From contig CATNEN010000001.1 in assembly GCA_950097015.1 (NCBI GenBank), positions 16,868,501-16,932,500 on the forward strand: a DNA stretch of 64,000 bases. The letters run 5' to 3'. The position numbers and the translations under genes were made by a program. Of the stretch, positions 1 through 10,309 are shown piece by piece (positions within the stretch are counted from its first letter, which is position 1; each line of letters begins with the position of its first letter). The notes under the pieces are model-generated. The model made no database searches. It was not told the DNA's origin and worked only from the letters and a program-made list of their open reading frames with translations. The DNA is from Macrostomum hystrix (lineage: Eukaryota; Platyhelminthes; Macrostomidae).

Positions 1-42
1 AGATTTATGCCAGGCTTCCTAGTGCATTGATTTATGACCAAG

Positions 43-110
43 TGATCGAGTTTCATTCGATTTCCAAAAAATTGAATAAAGTAAATACGAGCCAACACTT
101 TTGCGCATGT
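43..110 (+). repeat. 68-bp direct repeat, left copy
   Basis: This segment, starting tgatcgagtttcattcg, recurs at 770-837 with a single mismatch near its right end. The two copies bracket the recombinase-like open frame at 226-750. They may be ends of a small element or the result of a local duplication. Confidence 0.85.
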
Positions 111-225
111 GTGTGCGCAAGACCAGCTCCTTCGGCCCATAGACAATACCCGTCTGGGATTTACTGCATAGTAGCTCAGAAGAGGGATGGCACGGAGATC
201 AAGTGGGGCAGCAAGTTGACTTGAG

Positions 226-750
226 ATGGTGTGGCAAACAACCCGCCTAATAGATTTGTCTAAGCTTCCTGGCGGCGTAATTACCGGCATGAAGGCAAGT
301 GAGATTGAATCTCACTTAGACTGGCAGTCTGTGGTGTCGATAGTGGACGAAATCTGCCAAAGCGACCTGGCAACCGTGCTACCTGATGGTATGGAGAGGG
401 TGTTTGACATGGTTCCGGGCACTACAGGTCCAAGTGAGGAAGAAGTCGCTGTAATGCAACTTGACGACAATCTAAAGGAGCTAGAGAAGGAAGTCGAGGT
501 GCGTGGGACGAAGAGACAAGAAGAATTGTACGTCGGTATGTTTCGCCATTTTCTTGATGATTATCCGGCAATCGGAGTAAGTGAAGATTTGTGCACCAAG
601 GAGACTCTGAACTATGCTCTGCGCTACTTCTATGGGACACGAAAGCGCCGGGACGGAAATCCTTACTCTCCAGCAACGCTAGTGTGTATACGTGCTGCCC
701 TGTTCCGCCACTTCATGCGGCTGCGCACTTTCAATATTATTGACATATAA
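226..750 (+). pseudogene. Crypton/DUF3504-like tyrosine recombinase, N-terminal fragment
   Basis: The open frame encodes 174 residues. Residues about 100-165 resemble the N-terminal, core-binding part of Crypton-type tyrosine recombinases and the related DUF3504 host proteins: a helix, then a stretch with TKETLNYALRYFYGTRK, then a dG-x-Y-x-P-x-T-L motif followed by a helix with R-x-A-L-x-R. This half normally grips DNA ahead of the catalytic domain. The catalytic half, with its R-H-R-Y residues, is missing, because the frame stops at 750 and the right-hand 68-bp repeat begins 20 bases later. It is therefore a fragment and not a working recombinase. The part upstream of residue 90 matches nothing I recognise. 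The assignment rests on motif recall only and could be wrong in detail. Confidence 0.45.
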
Positions 751-769
751 CACTTGGTTATATGTCAAA

Positions 770-837
770 TGATCGAGTTTCATTCGATTTCCAAAAAATT
801 GAATAAAGTAAATACGAGCCAACACTTTTGAGCATGT
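770..837 (+). repeat. 68-bp direct repeat, right copy
   Basis: This is the partner of 43-110. It follows almost directly after the stop codon of the recombinase-like fragment. One base differs (agcatg here, cgcatg on the left). Confidence 0.85.
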
Positions 838-1369
838 TCCAAAAACAGAAGAGCTCTACTTCGATAAAAAAACACTTTCATTACTTGTAATCTCGAAAAT
901 GTCGAATCAATCCGAGTAATGTTACACCACTGAATACAGAGCTTTAATCCAGAACGAACCTGGGAAAGTCTCGAACAATTACAGCCAGAAAAAATTCATC
1001 TTCATGAAAACTGACATCGAAATTGACAAAATGTTTTCATGTTGTGTGGCCACACCCATCATCTTGACCATGAAAAAAAGTTTCGATAACATAGTTTCGG
1101 AGACAAGCATGCCATTGTGCCACAGAGAAATTTTTACGAGCGACATATTTACAATGGAATTAAAATACAATATAAAATTGTGGCTTCAAGGCATACTTTT
1201 CGTATGTCTTGAGAAGGCGGAAAGCCGTATTAATTTCCAAGCCAAATAAATTGAACGGCTGTGAAAGCTCCCAAAGCTAATAGCCCAATCACAACTTCTT
1301 TATCAGTAAGACTACCAATCCATTTTGCCACCCCATTTTATACCAAAAGAGGTAGTAGCCTAGTAAGAC
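838..1369. other. No gene seen
   Basis: This is AT-rich sequence. Short open frames occur on both strands at about 980-1250, but they have no recognisable domain, codon signature or splice context. Confidence 0.6.
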
Positions 1370-1672
1370 ATTGTAGCTTAGTGGTTAGGGCGTCGGACTC
1401 ACGACTTGAAGGTCGGGGGTTCGATTCCCGACTGCACTGAAACAATTTGTGTCCTTTAGCAAGACACTTAACTCTGCATTGCTTCAGTTCACCCAGCTGT
1501 TAAATGGGTACCAGCATTAGCTGGGATAATTGAAGGTGGGTGTGGCGTCCCCCAGTCCATGGACTGAACAGCTGTACGCAGCGTTCAGATGGGCCTCGCA
1601 ATAGCTGCGGCTGTGCTGTCGGCTGCACATCTGGCCCGATTGGGGCAGGTGTAATCAGTTATTATTATTAGT
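1370..1672 (+). mobile_element. tRNA-derived SINE (family A)
   Basis: The head is tRNA-like: an A-box match (tagcttagtgg) near 1375 and a B-box match (ggttcgattcc) near 1418. The body reads cctttagcaagacactta, then a stretch ending in a CAGCTG-type motif and tggg-tacc. The tail ends in an ATT-type simple repeat near 1660, as expected for SINEs mobilised by LINEs without poly(A) tails. A truncated relative lies around 7885-7985 on the other strand, with another piece near 6080-6140. It is a retroposon and not a functional tRNA gene, since the 3' half does not close a proper acceptor stem. Confidence 0.72.
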
Positions 1673-2254
1673 ATGAGGGGGCAAAAAATCCCACAATGAT
1701 AATGGCAGCACCCGAATGCAAACAGCCTTGGGTGGTGACTGATTGGTTGACAGACTTGGCGAGGTTGTCCTGTGGTTGAGCTGCGCCTAATATTTCGGCT
1801 TGATCAGTGAAATTGGAGAAATTCGCGTCAGGGTGTCCATAGTGGCCTAGTTCCACCTGTTGTAGCCCTTAAAGGTTCAGCAGTCCGTCTAGATAAAGGT
1901 AGGTGACCACCGAAGACGGAGATATTAAAGGCACATTCGGGTGACATGCTGATACATTTTGAAGGCCTGGCAAGGTCGCACTAAGGCGCAGTGCTAATTC
2001 GTGTATAGGGGTGTATAAATACACTAGCGCTTATGGGAGAGATCTGACCTTCAGTCAGAACCATTGAATATCTCGATTGCCCAAAGAGCTGGTGCCTTAA
2101 TTATTGTTTCAGTAGATGCGCATCTACTGAAAGTTCTCCGTTCGGGTGCAACACAAGAATAGTCAGGGGGCCCTTGGATCAGTTCGACTCTTAACAACTG
2201 AAAACGAAGCTTTTCATTGATTGGATTCGGATTCGATTCAGGAGTCTCTCGGAT
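1673..2254. other. No gene seen; contains one perfect palindrome
   Basis: Short open frames at 1668-1856 and 2051-2260 (minus strand) have no supporting features. The only structure noticed is the palindrome at 2108-2133. Confidence 0.55.
2108..2133. repeat. 26-bp perfect palindrome
   Basis: The left half is tttcagtagatgc and the right half is its exact reverse complement with no spacer. The flanking bases (g and g) end the symmetry. No associated element was recognised. Confidence 0.9.
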
Positions 2255-2460
2255 AAGCATAATCTAACAATAACCAGATGAAGTCTCGGCCATAAATTTA
2301 TTTTACTTTCAAATACTTTACCTACTGTCGATTTTTTAATATCTTGAGATACTTTAAGACAATCGCCTTCCCCTGAAATATATCATTGCTCTCGCTATCA
2401 GAGCAGACGTAAAACTCAGACAGACCGACTCAAGACTGAAAGGCACAATGCCAATGGCCC
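2255..2460 (+). repeat. Partial copy of AMP-locus upstream flank
   Basis: This stretch runs from taacaataaccagatgaag through aatatcttgagatacttta to ggcacaatgccaatggc. It matches 9950-10130 in the right palindrome arm, and the inverted equivalent near 3960-4130 in the left arm. In those arms it lies a few hundred bases upstream of an AMP gene, so this marks an eighth, decayed copy of the locus. Confidence 0.8.
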
Positions 2461-2644
2461 CCCGTACTGTGTCCACTCGCTAAAATTTATGACGAAACTA
2501 TTGAAATTAGTCAATTGACAATGGGATTCCAACACGCCAACTCGTGCGTCAATGGCAAAGGCGAAGCGCACTCCCAAGACTGGTGGACTATGGAGCTGAG
2601 TGAGAGAGTTCTAAATATTAATAATTCTATTTTTTTCTCCGTAT

Positions 2645-2705
2645 TTTGCGAATCCGCATAAAAGCGACACCGCTGGACGCTGAGAGACCTCTTCAAGCAC
2701 GTATA
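2645..2705 (+). promoter_or_regulatory. Relic AMP promoter and 5' leader without a gene
   Basis: The TATA-like cataaaag at 2657-2664, plus gcgacaccgctggacgctg and the gagacctct leader, match the intact AMP promoters. After ttcaagcacg, where the others continue into ccaagcc, the sequence diverges and no MRWQF signal peptide follows. The upstream ggaaaaacgtgcc block is also degraded. The locus lost its coding part but kept its core promoter. Confidence 0.75.
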
Positions 2706-3243
2706 GAACAGGTATTGCACAGCACGGATTGTGACAGTCGATCCGCATTCAATCAATGAGGAATTTCTTCCCATTCCGCTGACTGCTAAAAGCACACGCG
2801 CACAGACACTGTACACAGGCACAAATTCAGCGGTTTAAAGTAGATCTGTCGGGCTCATTCAGTTTTTTCATTGTCGTTGTTGCTGTTGTTCCATTTTCAT
2901 TGTTTACAGAGGAGCCTCCAAAAACGTCTCTCAGGGTCAGGAACACTACTACAGCCATCCTGTGAGCATTAGCAAAAATTGCATGTTATCTTCAACTCTT
3001 GTTTCCAACTGACATATTCCGGATTTTTTAATCACTATATGATTAACATGAAGCCAATAGAAAGAGTGAACAAATATAAAAATTATTTGATGTTACTTTT
3101 ATATACTTGACTTGTAGGTTCCTGCTAGTTACAGAAATTCGTTTATTGATCAGTTTTCTCCTGACAAAAGTGCACTGTTGAAAAGAACCCGTACAGTACT
3201 AAACAGTAACTTCTAAATTCAATAAATTTATACATTTGAGCGA
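2706..3243. other. No gene seen
   Basis: This is AT-rich sequence between the relic promoter and the left palindrome arm. From about 3190 it resembles the 3' flank of AMP copies B and C (an ataaattt..gagcgatgtaca stretch). Confidence 0.55.
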
Positions 3244-3327
3244 TGTACAATAGAGTTCATTGAGCGAGCGAGTCGAGGGCGCAGTCCGGTCAGTAACCAG
3301 GTGTCAGAAACGAGACTCGCAGCGGCT

Positions 3328-3597
3328 CTACTTGCCGGGGCGCAGGGAGCGGTAGATCCTGTACATCCTGCTAGCGATGCGGTACACGCGCCTCCACCTG
3401 ATGCGGATGCGGCGCAGACGCAGCCACTTCTTCTCCAGCTCCATGGCCTTCTCCTCCGTCATGTTGGGCTCGTCCAAGTCGGCCAGAGCCTCCAGAGCCT
3501 GCAGCGACTCCGCGTCCTCTTCCGACATCTCCTGGCTGGGTCTGGCGGCTGCGAGAGCTGCGCAGAGCAGAAGACCGAGAGCGAACTGCCACCTCAT
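3328..3597 (-). CDS. AMP-like secreted cationic peptide precursor, copy A
   Basis: This is an 89-residue precursor of a probable host-defence peptide. Residues 1-18 are a signal peptide: MRWQ, then a hydrophobic run L-G-L-L-L-C-A-A-L, with a small-residue cleavage site near AAA/RPS. Residues 19-55 are an acidic pro-region rich in Glu and Asp. K56-K57 is a dibasic processing site. Residues 58-87 are the mature part, which starts WLRLRR, has about twelve Arg placed every two to four residues with Ile, Leu, Tyr, Val or Trp between, and has no Cys. G88-K89 before the stop is a classic amidation signal. The layout fits membrane-active helical peptides. A longer in-frame extension upstream is ignored because it runs through the TATA box. 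The protein is identical to copy D. Confidence 0.85.
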   Translation of the reverse strand: MRWQFALGLLLCAALAAARPSQEMSEEDAESLQALEALADLDEPNMTEEKAMELEKKWLRLRRIRIRWRRVYRIASRMYRIYRSLRPGK

Positions 3598-3692
3598 GAT
3601 TGTGATGCTGCTGCTGTAGCTTGATGAAGCTGGTAGAGAAGCTGAGATCGAGTGTTTGGCTTGGAGAGGTCTCTCAGCGTCCAGCGGTGTTG

Positions 3693-3760
3693 CTTTTATG
3701 CACTCGAAATCGGCACGTTTTTCCGGTAGTTTCAATGCGTGGATGTGGGTCGTGTTTTTT
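3693..3760 (-). promoter_or_regulatory. Promoter of AMP copy A
   Basis: On the minus strand, CATAAAAG (3693-3700) lies 103 nt upstream of the ATG. It is preceded by the block GGAAAAACGTGCCGATTTC that all intact copies share. The transcription start is expected near GAGACCTCTCCAAGCC, about 30 nt downstream of the TATA element. Confidence 0.7.
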
Positions 3761-4194
3761 CCTCGAATATTTTTTTCTTGGTACTTCAATGCAGTGTTGC
3801 TTATAGAAGCTGGATAGAAGCCGTCTCATTGTCTGCTATTGACGGTCAAGACCAAGCAGTATGAGCTTCGTCTCTATTGTGCCCGCGGTGAAGACTTTTT
3901 GTTATTTATTTTTTTGCCACCGAGTTCTTATTTTTAGCTCGGTTGAATGGCCCCCTTATTGCCATTGGCATTGTGCCTTTCAGTCATGAGTCGGTCTGTC
4001 TGAGTTTTACGTCTGCTCTGATAGCGAGAGCAATGATATATTTCAGGGGAAGGCGATTGTCTTAAAGTATCTCAAGATATTAAAAAAAGATGGAAACCAA
4101 AATGCAGAGAGTCTCATCTGGTTATGTCAAGCTAATCCGAGAGGCAAAAACGGATGTAACTCGTAAATAGAATCTTGCATGGCCAAATAATGAA

Positions 4195-4480
4195 ATGACC
4201 TGTCTGTCAGTTGTTAGCAGTAGAAAAATCATGCTTTCCCCCAGGGGAGAGACCACGGGGCATTTCAAATACCCAGCGCCTACTTCACAAATTGCTCCTC
4301 AACCAAATGACGGATTTTGTGAAAGTCCACCATCTGAATCAACAGTTGCCGCCTTTTACGCTGAACTAACTGTCGATGCCGTACGTATCATTGAGATATT
4401 AGAGATTGTTGTCGAAGACCCTGGTGACAAGAACAAAGACCACATTGCTCTGAATTAGCCTCTATGGCGAATTGATTTCG
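4195..4480. repeat. Segment shared with the caspase 3' flank (left-arm copy)
   Basis: This is an inverted copy of 9600-9882. It is also homologous, in pieces, to 47111-47252 and 47632-47712 next to the caspase gene. An open frame of 87 codons runs through it (start MTCLSVV, containing EDPGDKNKD). The caspase-side homologue breaks that frame, so coding is not supported. Confidence 0.6.
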
Positions 4481-5319
4481 GTTTAAAAGTTTATAAATTA
4501 ACAATATGATCAATACGATATATTTAACAATGATACTTGACTTGATAAAATTGTGTAAACAGAAAATATTTGCATATTTTGCGGAAATTTTCACTGACAT
4601 CTCGACGAGAATCGGTGAATATCTCGACGTTGTCGATGTTTTGTGATTCGGGAAGTTGTTTCATCGGATAGAGCAGAAAAATGTAGCCTGTTTTGGATTT
4701 TCATGGCGATCGGTTGAATAATTTAGGAGACACAGAAAAGATAAATATTAAGTGTATTTGAATTACCCTTATGGTATTTCTGGTGTCAAGCTCGAAAAAG
4801 AAGCTGAGATCGAGCTTGATTTTCAACTTATTGTTCAGAACGATAATAAGCTTATCCTCTTCCTTATCATGATCTCAGAGGCCGTACCAGACGCTAGCAT
4901 GCGATGTGTCGGCATTCTCAACACCCTCGTGTTGAGATAGATAACATTCTATGTCAACATTCATTCTACAGCACTACACCAACGTTTTCTTCTTGTCAAG
5001 TGGACTGACGTTAATACTGTTATTTCGACAAAGATACTCTGAGCAGACTTTTTCTAAATCGAGTCAGTTAACTTGCCGAAGGCTTGAGCAATCGCAGCTA
5101 AAAGAGAAAATGGCTGCGAACCCGAAAGAAGTTCAATGTTAATTAGTCTCAATATCTTGACCATGAAAAACAAGTTTCATTAAAAAAAGTTTCGCAGACA
5201 ACTATGCCATTGTCTCTAAGAAGAAGTGTCTAAGCAGTGACTTGTTTACTACGAAGAGCACAATACCACTGGGCATTGTGGCTTCAATTTATTACTTTGC
5301 CGCCCTTTAGAATGGCAGC

Positions 5320-5395
5320 TAAAAATAAGGAGGCCACAAGGCAACGCGGAAAACAATATCAGTGGAAAAACGTGCCGATTTCGAGTGCATAAAAG
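5320..5395 (+). promoter_or_regulatory. Promoter of AMP copy B
   Basis: CATAAAAG at 5388-5395 is 103 nt ahead of the ATG. The conserved ggaaaaacgtgccgatttc block lies just upstream. The sequence farther out (gcaacgcggaaaacaa) matches copies C and G but not A and D, so the family has two distal promoter types. Confidence 0.7.
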
Positions 5396-5490
5396 CGACA
5401 CCGCTGGACGCTGAGAGACCTCTCCAAGCCAAAAACTCGATCTCAGCTTCTCTACCAGCTTCATCAAGCTACAGCAGCAGCAACACAATC

Positions 5491-5763
5491 ATGAGGTGGC
5501 AGTTCGCTCTCGGTCTTCTGCTCTGCGCAGCTCTGGCAGCCGCCAGACCCAGCCAGGAGATGTCGGAAGAGGACGCAGAGTCGCTGCAGGCTCTGGAGGC
5601 TCTGGCCGACTTGGACGAGCCCAACATGACGGAGGAGAAGGCCATGGAGCTGGAGAAGAAGTGGCTGCGTCTGCGCCGCATCCGCATCAGGTGGAGGCGC
5701 GTGTACCGCATCGCTACTAGGGTGTACAGGATCTACCGCTCCCTGCCGTTCCCCGGCAAGTAG
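5491..5763 (+). CDS. AMP-like secreted cationic peptide precursor, copy B
   Basis: This precursor has 90 residues, one more than copies A, D and G. Signal peptide and acidic pro-region are the same as copy A up to K56-K57. The mature part differs near its end: R-I-A-T-R-V-Y-R-I-Y-R-S-L-P-F-P instead of ...S-R-M-Y-R-I-Y-R-S-L-R-P. That replaces one Arg with Pro-Phe and keeps the terminal G-K amidation signal. No intron is needed, because the frame is open from leader to stop. Copy C in the other palindrome arm encodes the identical protein. B is transcribed away from copy A, with about 1.9 kb between their start codons. Function is inferred from architecture alone. Confidence 0.85.
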   Translation: MRWQFALGLLLCAALAAARPSQEMSEEDAESLQALEALADLDEPNMTEEKAMELEKKWLRLRRIRIRWRRVYRIATRVYRIYRSLPFPGK

Positions 5764-6138
5764 AGCCGCTGCGGGTCTCGCCTCTGACACCTGGTTACTG
5801 ACCGGACTGCGCCCTCGACTCGCTCGCTCAATGAACTCTATTGTACATCGCTCAAATTTATTAATTTATTGAATTTAGAAGTTACTGATCGGTACAGTAT
5901 GGGTTCCTTTCAAAAGTGCACTTTCGTTAAGAGAAAATTTTTAATAAACAATTTGCAGTAACATGACGGAACTTACAAGTCAAGTATACATTTTTTCTAA
6001 AGGTACTTCACCGCATTTTTATTCTATTTACTATTTCCATTGGCTTTTGTTGCGCCTGACGGAATGGCCGGGAGTTCGAAGCTAAAGCCCAGTGAAATGC
6101 GCAGAGTTAGTTCCCCGTAGCAAGACACAAAACTGCAT

Positions 6139-7150
6139 GTGAAGCTTTGCTAATCTGTCACTAGCACATGGTGACGGGTATGTCTCTGTACTTTAAATCA
6201 AGCTGAAGTTTTTAGAAGTTTAGAGGCTTTTTAGTATTAGTGTTGCCACGACTTTTAACTTTCAAGATAATCATTTTTAACTTCTACACTTGACAAGTGT
6301 TCAATGTTAAAGAGAGAAATTAACGAAGGAAGAATATTATTAAGACAAAAATGTATGTAACGCGATGAAACAAGCGGGACATTTCCAGATTTTTTAGGGC
6401 AATTAGCGTTTGTTTTTTGGCTCGAGGCCTTAACGTAGATGTGTCCTTGTCATCTTAAGCCATTCAGTCGTTTAGATTTTTCATGGCAGTCCTTTGATTT
6501 TGCAGTTGATTTTGAAAAGTGAAGTGTTTCTTTGCTACGAGTAACATTTATTTATTGAAACGGTGTTGCAATATCCATTCCAACCACGCTTAAATGAGAA
6601 GTAGACCCCGATTTGGCTACACCACAGCTGTTTCTCGAGCCTCTGTCATCTGTGCAATGTAATTTGCCAGTAACTCTTTCGATTCTCAGTCTTTTTGAAC
6701 CATGCAGCGAGTGCCTGTCGATACTCTGTAGCGATACCCTGACTGAGATGACTGAGAAAAGTTCATTCTGCTAGTTTGAGAAGAAGGCGAGCAAAATTCA
6801 ATATTTCAGTGTGCGATAATTAATAGCGAGATATTATATAGCGATCAGGGGAGAGTGGTGGAAGGTGACACACAGGTAGACAAAGAGTATTAGAGAAAAT
6901 GAGTATGTACTTGCAGTGGAATAAAATAAGTGAGAACAAAAATATGGTAAACAAATTCTGATGCAAAATAAGTCTGACAACTCAAATTCACTTAAGTTCA
7001 TCGAGTCACTTAGATGAGCTACAGCAAAACGCCGCCTCACACCCCATGCTTCGGATGCGTATAACAAAATGCTGTCAATCGTGGCTGTGAATTAGGAAGA
7101 CAACTACTGTTACATGGTATTCAAAAAAGAAATATAAAACTTGCTAACAT
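6139..7150. other. Palindrome spacer, left part: no gene seen
   Basis: This is unique AT-rich sequence between the two arms. An open frame at 6834-7067 (minus strand) has no recognisable features. Confidence 0.55.
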
Positions 7151-7154
7151 ATTA

Positions 7155-7345
7155 ACCTCAGAGATGAGACACAGGAGAGATGAGACACAGGAGAGATGAG
7201 ACACAGGAGAGATGAGACACAGGAGGAATGAGACACGGGAGAGATGAGACACAAGAGACACGCGACACGGGAGAAATGAGACACAAGACACGGGAGAGAT
7301 GAGACAAAGGAGGGATGAGACACAGGACAGATGAGACAGCGGGCT
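7155..7345 (+). repeat. 16-bp minisatellite (agatgagacacaggag)
   Basis: There are about eleven imperfect copies of agatgagacacaggag, more degenerate after 7250. The reverse complement (tctcatctctcctgtg) is the core of the minisatellite inside the glutaminyl cyclase intron at 38.7-39.1 kb, so the two arrays are related. Confidence 0.85.
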
Positions 7346-7659
7346 AGAGAGAGAACCTAAAAGACGATAGCGGGCCGCATTGACTTTAGAAATGTGAAAT
7401 AGGGGAAAGATGAGACAGGATCCTTTAGGTGTCGGAAGGGGCAACGGGCCGGGTTCGGGTGCTTCGAGGGTCGCATCTGGCCGACCCCTGCCTTAGAGCA
7501 ACAACGCCACTGACTTCAGGCCATCGTCTAATTTTATTATATTTGGAATCATCCATTTCTCATTAACGTTGGAGTCCTCGTTGCTCTACGGAACTCACGT
7601 TCCCTATAGCAATGCTTCACAAGCGAAGTTATGGCTTCCTAGTCTAACGAGGATAGAGT

Positions 7660-7865
7660 ACGTCTCAACTCTAGGTTGCAGATTTCTTGCAAACGCGAGT
7701 GTCTTTAGGATAAATAGTAGACGTTGGCTCTCAAGGACGTAAATGGCACAACAAGCCTTCTCTCCAAGGCGGCGCCCAATTAAATGTAGTCTTAACGGGA
7801 AATCGAGCTCAGGAACATTAGCCAGAGAGGCAAACGTGTTAACCGCTCTGCCACTGACCCTCTAG
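7660..7865 (-). mobile_element. SINE family B, diverged copy
   Basis: On the minus strand the head reads gtcagtggcagagcggtta, then cgtttgcctctc, then gagctcgatttcc. This matches the tRNA-like head of the copies at 24444 and 47253. The body (gagagaaggctt, ccatttacgtccttgagagccaac) also matches. The 3' part is missing. Confidence 0.75.
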
Positions 7866-7884
7866 TCCTTAGAATACTAAGACA

Positions 7885-7985
7885 TTAGATTTGTAGCGAT
7901 TATTTCTATCCCAGCTGATGCTGAAGCAATGCAGTTTTGTGTCTTGCTACGGGGAACTAACTCTGCGCATTTCACTGGGCTTTAG
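7885..7985 (-). mobile_element. SINE family A, fragment
   Basis: On the minus strand, gtagcaagacacaaaactgcattgcttcag and then cagctgggata correspond to the body of the SINE at 1370-1672. The start of the right palindrome arm at 7929 falls inside it. The left arm has only the portion near 6080-6138. Confidence 0.55.
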
Positions 7986-8303
7986 TTTCGAACTCCCGGC
8001 CATTCCGTCAGGCGCAACAAAAGCCAACGGAAATAGTAAATAGAATCAAAATGCTGTGAAGTACCTTTAGAAAACATGTATACTTGACTTGTAAGTTCCG
8101 TCATGTTACTGCAAATTGTTTATTAAAAATGTTCTCTTAACGAAAGTGCACTTTTGAAAGGAACCCATACTGTACCGATCAGTAACTTCTAAATTCAATA
8201 AATTAATAAATTTGAGCGATGTACAATAGAGTTCATTGAGCGAGCGAGTCGAGGGCGCAGTCCGGTCAGTAACCAGGTGTCAGAGGCGAGACCCGCAGCG
8301 GCT

Positions 8304-8576
8304 CTACTTGCCGGGGAACGGCAGGGAGCGGTAGATCCTGTACACCCTAGTAGCGATGCGGTACACGCGCCTCCACCTGATGCGGATGCGGCGCAGACGC
8401 AGCCACTTCTTCTCCAGCTCCATGGCCTTCTCCTCCGTCATGTTGGGCTCGTCCAAGTCGGCCAGAGCCTCCAGAGCCTGCAGCGACTCCGCGTCCTCTT
8501 CCGACATCTCCTGGCTGGGTCTGGCGGCTGCCAGAGCTGCGCAGAGCAGAAGACCGAGAGCGAACTGCCACCTCAT
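8304..8576 (-). CDS. AMP-like secreted cationic peptide precursor, copy C
   Basis: This 90-residue precursor has the same amino-acid sequence as copy B, with its Pro-Phe-Pro-Gly-Lys end, and lies in mirror-image position in the right arm. The nucleotide sequence differs from B at only a few places, for example the leader (gctagtagagaag instead of gctggtagagaag on the plus strand). The start is the Met of MRWQF, 103 nt from the TATA-like element. The near-perfect match to B shows either a very recent duplication or gene conversion between the arms. It is divergent from copy D. Confidence 0.85.
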   Translation of the reverse strand: MRWQFALGLLLCAALAAARPSQEMSEEDAESLQALEALADLDEPNMTEEKAMELEKKWLRLRRIRIRWRRVYRIATRVYRIYRSLPFPGK

Positions 8577-8671
8577 GATTGTGTTGCTGCTGCTGTAGCT
8601 TGATGAAGCTAGTAGAGAAGCTGAGATCGAGTTTTTGGCTTGGAGAGGTCTCTCAGCGTCCAGCGGTGTTG

Positions 8672-8740
8672 CTTTTATGCACTCGAAATCGGCACGTTTT
8701 TCCACTGACTTTGTTTTCCGCGTTGCCTTGTGGCCTCCTT
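8672..8740 (-). promoter_or_regulatory. Promoter of AMP copy C
   Basis: CATAAAAG on the minus strand (8672-8679) follows the conserved GGAAAAACGTGCC block. The distal part is of the B/C/G type. Confidence 0.7.
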
Positions 8741-9599
8741 ATTTTTAGCTGCCATTCTAAAGGGCGGCAAAGTAATAAATTGAAGCCACAATGCCCAGTG
8801 GTATTGTGTTCTTCGTAGTAAACAAGTCACTGCTTAGACACTTCTTCTTCTTAGAGACAATGGCATACTCGTAGTTGTCTGCGAAACTTTTATTTAATGA
8901 AACTTGTTTTTCATGTTCAAGATATTGAGACTAATTAACATTGAACTTCTTTCGGGTTCGCAGCCATTTTCTCTTTTAGCTGCGATTGCTCAAGCCTTCG
9001 GCAAGTTAACTGACTCGATTTAGAAAAAGTCTGCTCAGAGTATCTTTGTCGAAATAACAGTATTAACGTCAGTCCACTTGACAAGAAGAAAACGTTGGTG
9101 TAGTGCTGTAGAATGAATGTTGACATAGAATGTTATCTATCTCAACACGAGGGTGTTGAGAATGCCGACACATCGCATGCTCGCGTCTGGTACGGCCTCT
9201 GAGATCATGATAAGGAAGAGGATAAGCTTGTTATCGTTCTGAACAATAAGTTGAAAATCAAGCTCGATCTCAGCTTCTTTTTCGAGCTTGACACCAGAAA
9301 TACCATAAGGGTAATTCAAATACACTTAATATTTATCTTTTCTGTGTCTCCTAAATTATTCAACCGATCGCCATGAAAATCCAAAACAGGCTACATTTTT
9401 CTGCTCTATCCGATGAAACAACTTCCCGAATCACAAAACATCGACAACGTCGAGATATTCACCGATTCTCGTCGAGATGTCAATGAAAATTTCCGCAAAA
9501 TATGCAAACATTTTCTGTTTACACAATTTTATCAAGTCAAGTATCATTGTTAAATATATCGTATTGATCATATTGTTAATTTATAAACTTTTAAACCGA

Positions 9600-9882
9600 A
9601 ATCAATTCGCCATAGAGGCTAATTCAGAGCAATGTGGTCTTTGTTCTTGTCACCAGGGTCTTCGACAACAATCTCTAATATCTCAATGATACGTACGGCA
9701 TCGACAGTTAGTTCAGCGTAAAAGGCGGCAACTGTTGATTCAGATGGTGGACTTTCACAAAATCCGTCATTTGGTTGAGGAGCAATTTGTGAAGTAGGCG
9801 CTGGGTATTTGAAATGCCCCGTGGTCTCTCCCCTGGGGGAAAGCATGCTTTTTCTACTGCTAACAACTGACAGACAGGTCAT
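9600..9882. repeat. Segment shared with the caspase 3' flank (right-arm copy)
   Basis: It has the same polarity as the caspase-side copy. Shared landmarks are catagagg, caccagggtcttc (catcagggtcttc at the caspase), and then tatttgaaatgccccgtgg with a C-rich/G-rich stretch. In the caspase copy the corresponding middle is replaced by a SINE. Confidence 0.6.
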
Positions 9883-10309
9883 TTCATTATTTGGCCATGC
9901 AAGATTCTATTTACGAGTTACATCCGTTTTTGCCTCTCGGATTAGCTTGCCATAACCAGATGAGACTCTCTGCATTTTGGTTTCCATCTTTTTTAATATC
10001 TTGAGATACTTTAAAACAATCGCCTTCCCCTGAAATATATCATTGCTCTCGCTATCAGAGCAGACGTAAAACTCAGACAGACCGACTCATGACTGAAAGG
10101 CACAATGCCAATGGCAATAAGGGGGCCATACAACCGAGCTAAAAATAAGAACTCGGTGGCAAAAAAAATAAATAACAAAAAGTCTTCACCGCGGGCACAA
10201 TAGAGACGAAGCTCATACTGCTTGGTCTTGACCGTCAATAGCAGACAATGAGACGGTTTCTATCCAGCTTCTATAAGCAACACTGCATTGAAGTACCAAG
10301 AAAAAAATA

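Larger units (their letters stand above)
3244..6138. repeat. Left arm of a 2.9-kb inverted repeat
   Basis: The arm pairs with 7929-10833 in reverse orientation. Position pairs add to 14067-14077 along the whole length, so only small indels separate the arms. It begins at tgtacaatagagttcattg just beyond the 3' end of AMP copy A and ends at acaaaactgcat. It carries two divergently transcribed AMP genes: A (minus strand) and B (plus strand). Confidence 0.92.

Noticed and set aside
1370-1440. Possible functional tRNA gene
   Set aside because: A- and B-boxes are present, but the sequence continues into a SINE body and does not close a convincing cloverleaf. The same holds for the SINE B heads.
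3301-3624. Antisense open frames of about 80-108 codons opposite every AMP gene
   Set aside because: They exist because the AMP coding sequence is GC-rich and without antisense stops. Their Pro/Ala/Gln-rich text has no signal or domain.
4195-4458. 87-codon frame conserved in both palindrome arms
   Set aside because: Conservation follows from the recent duplication. The diverged homologue near the caspase breaks the frame. It is kept as a repeat, with a note.
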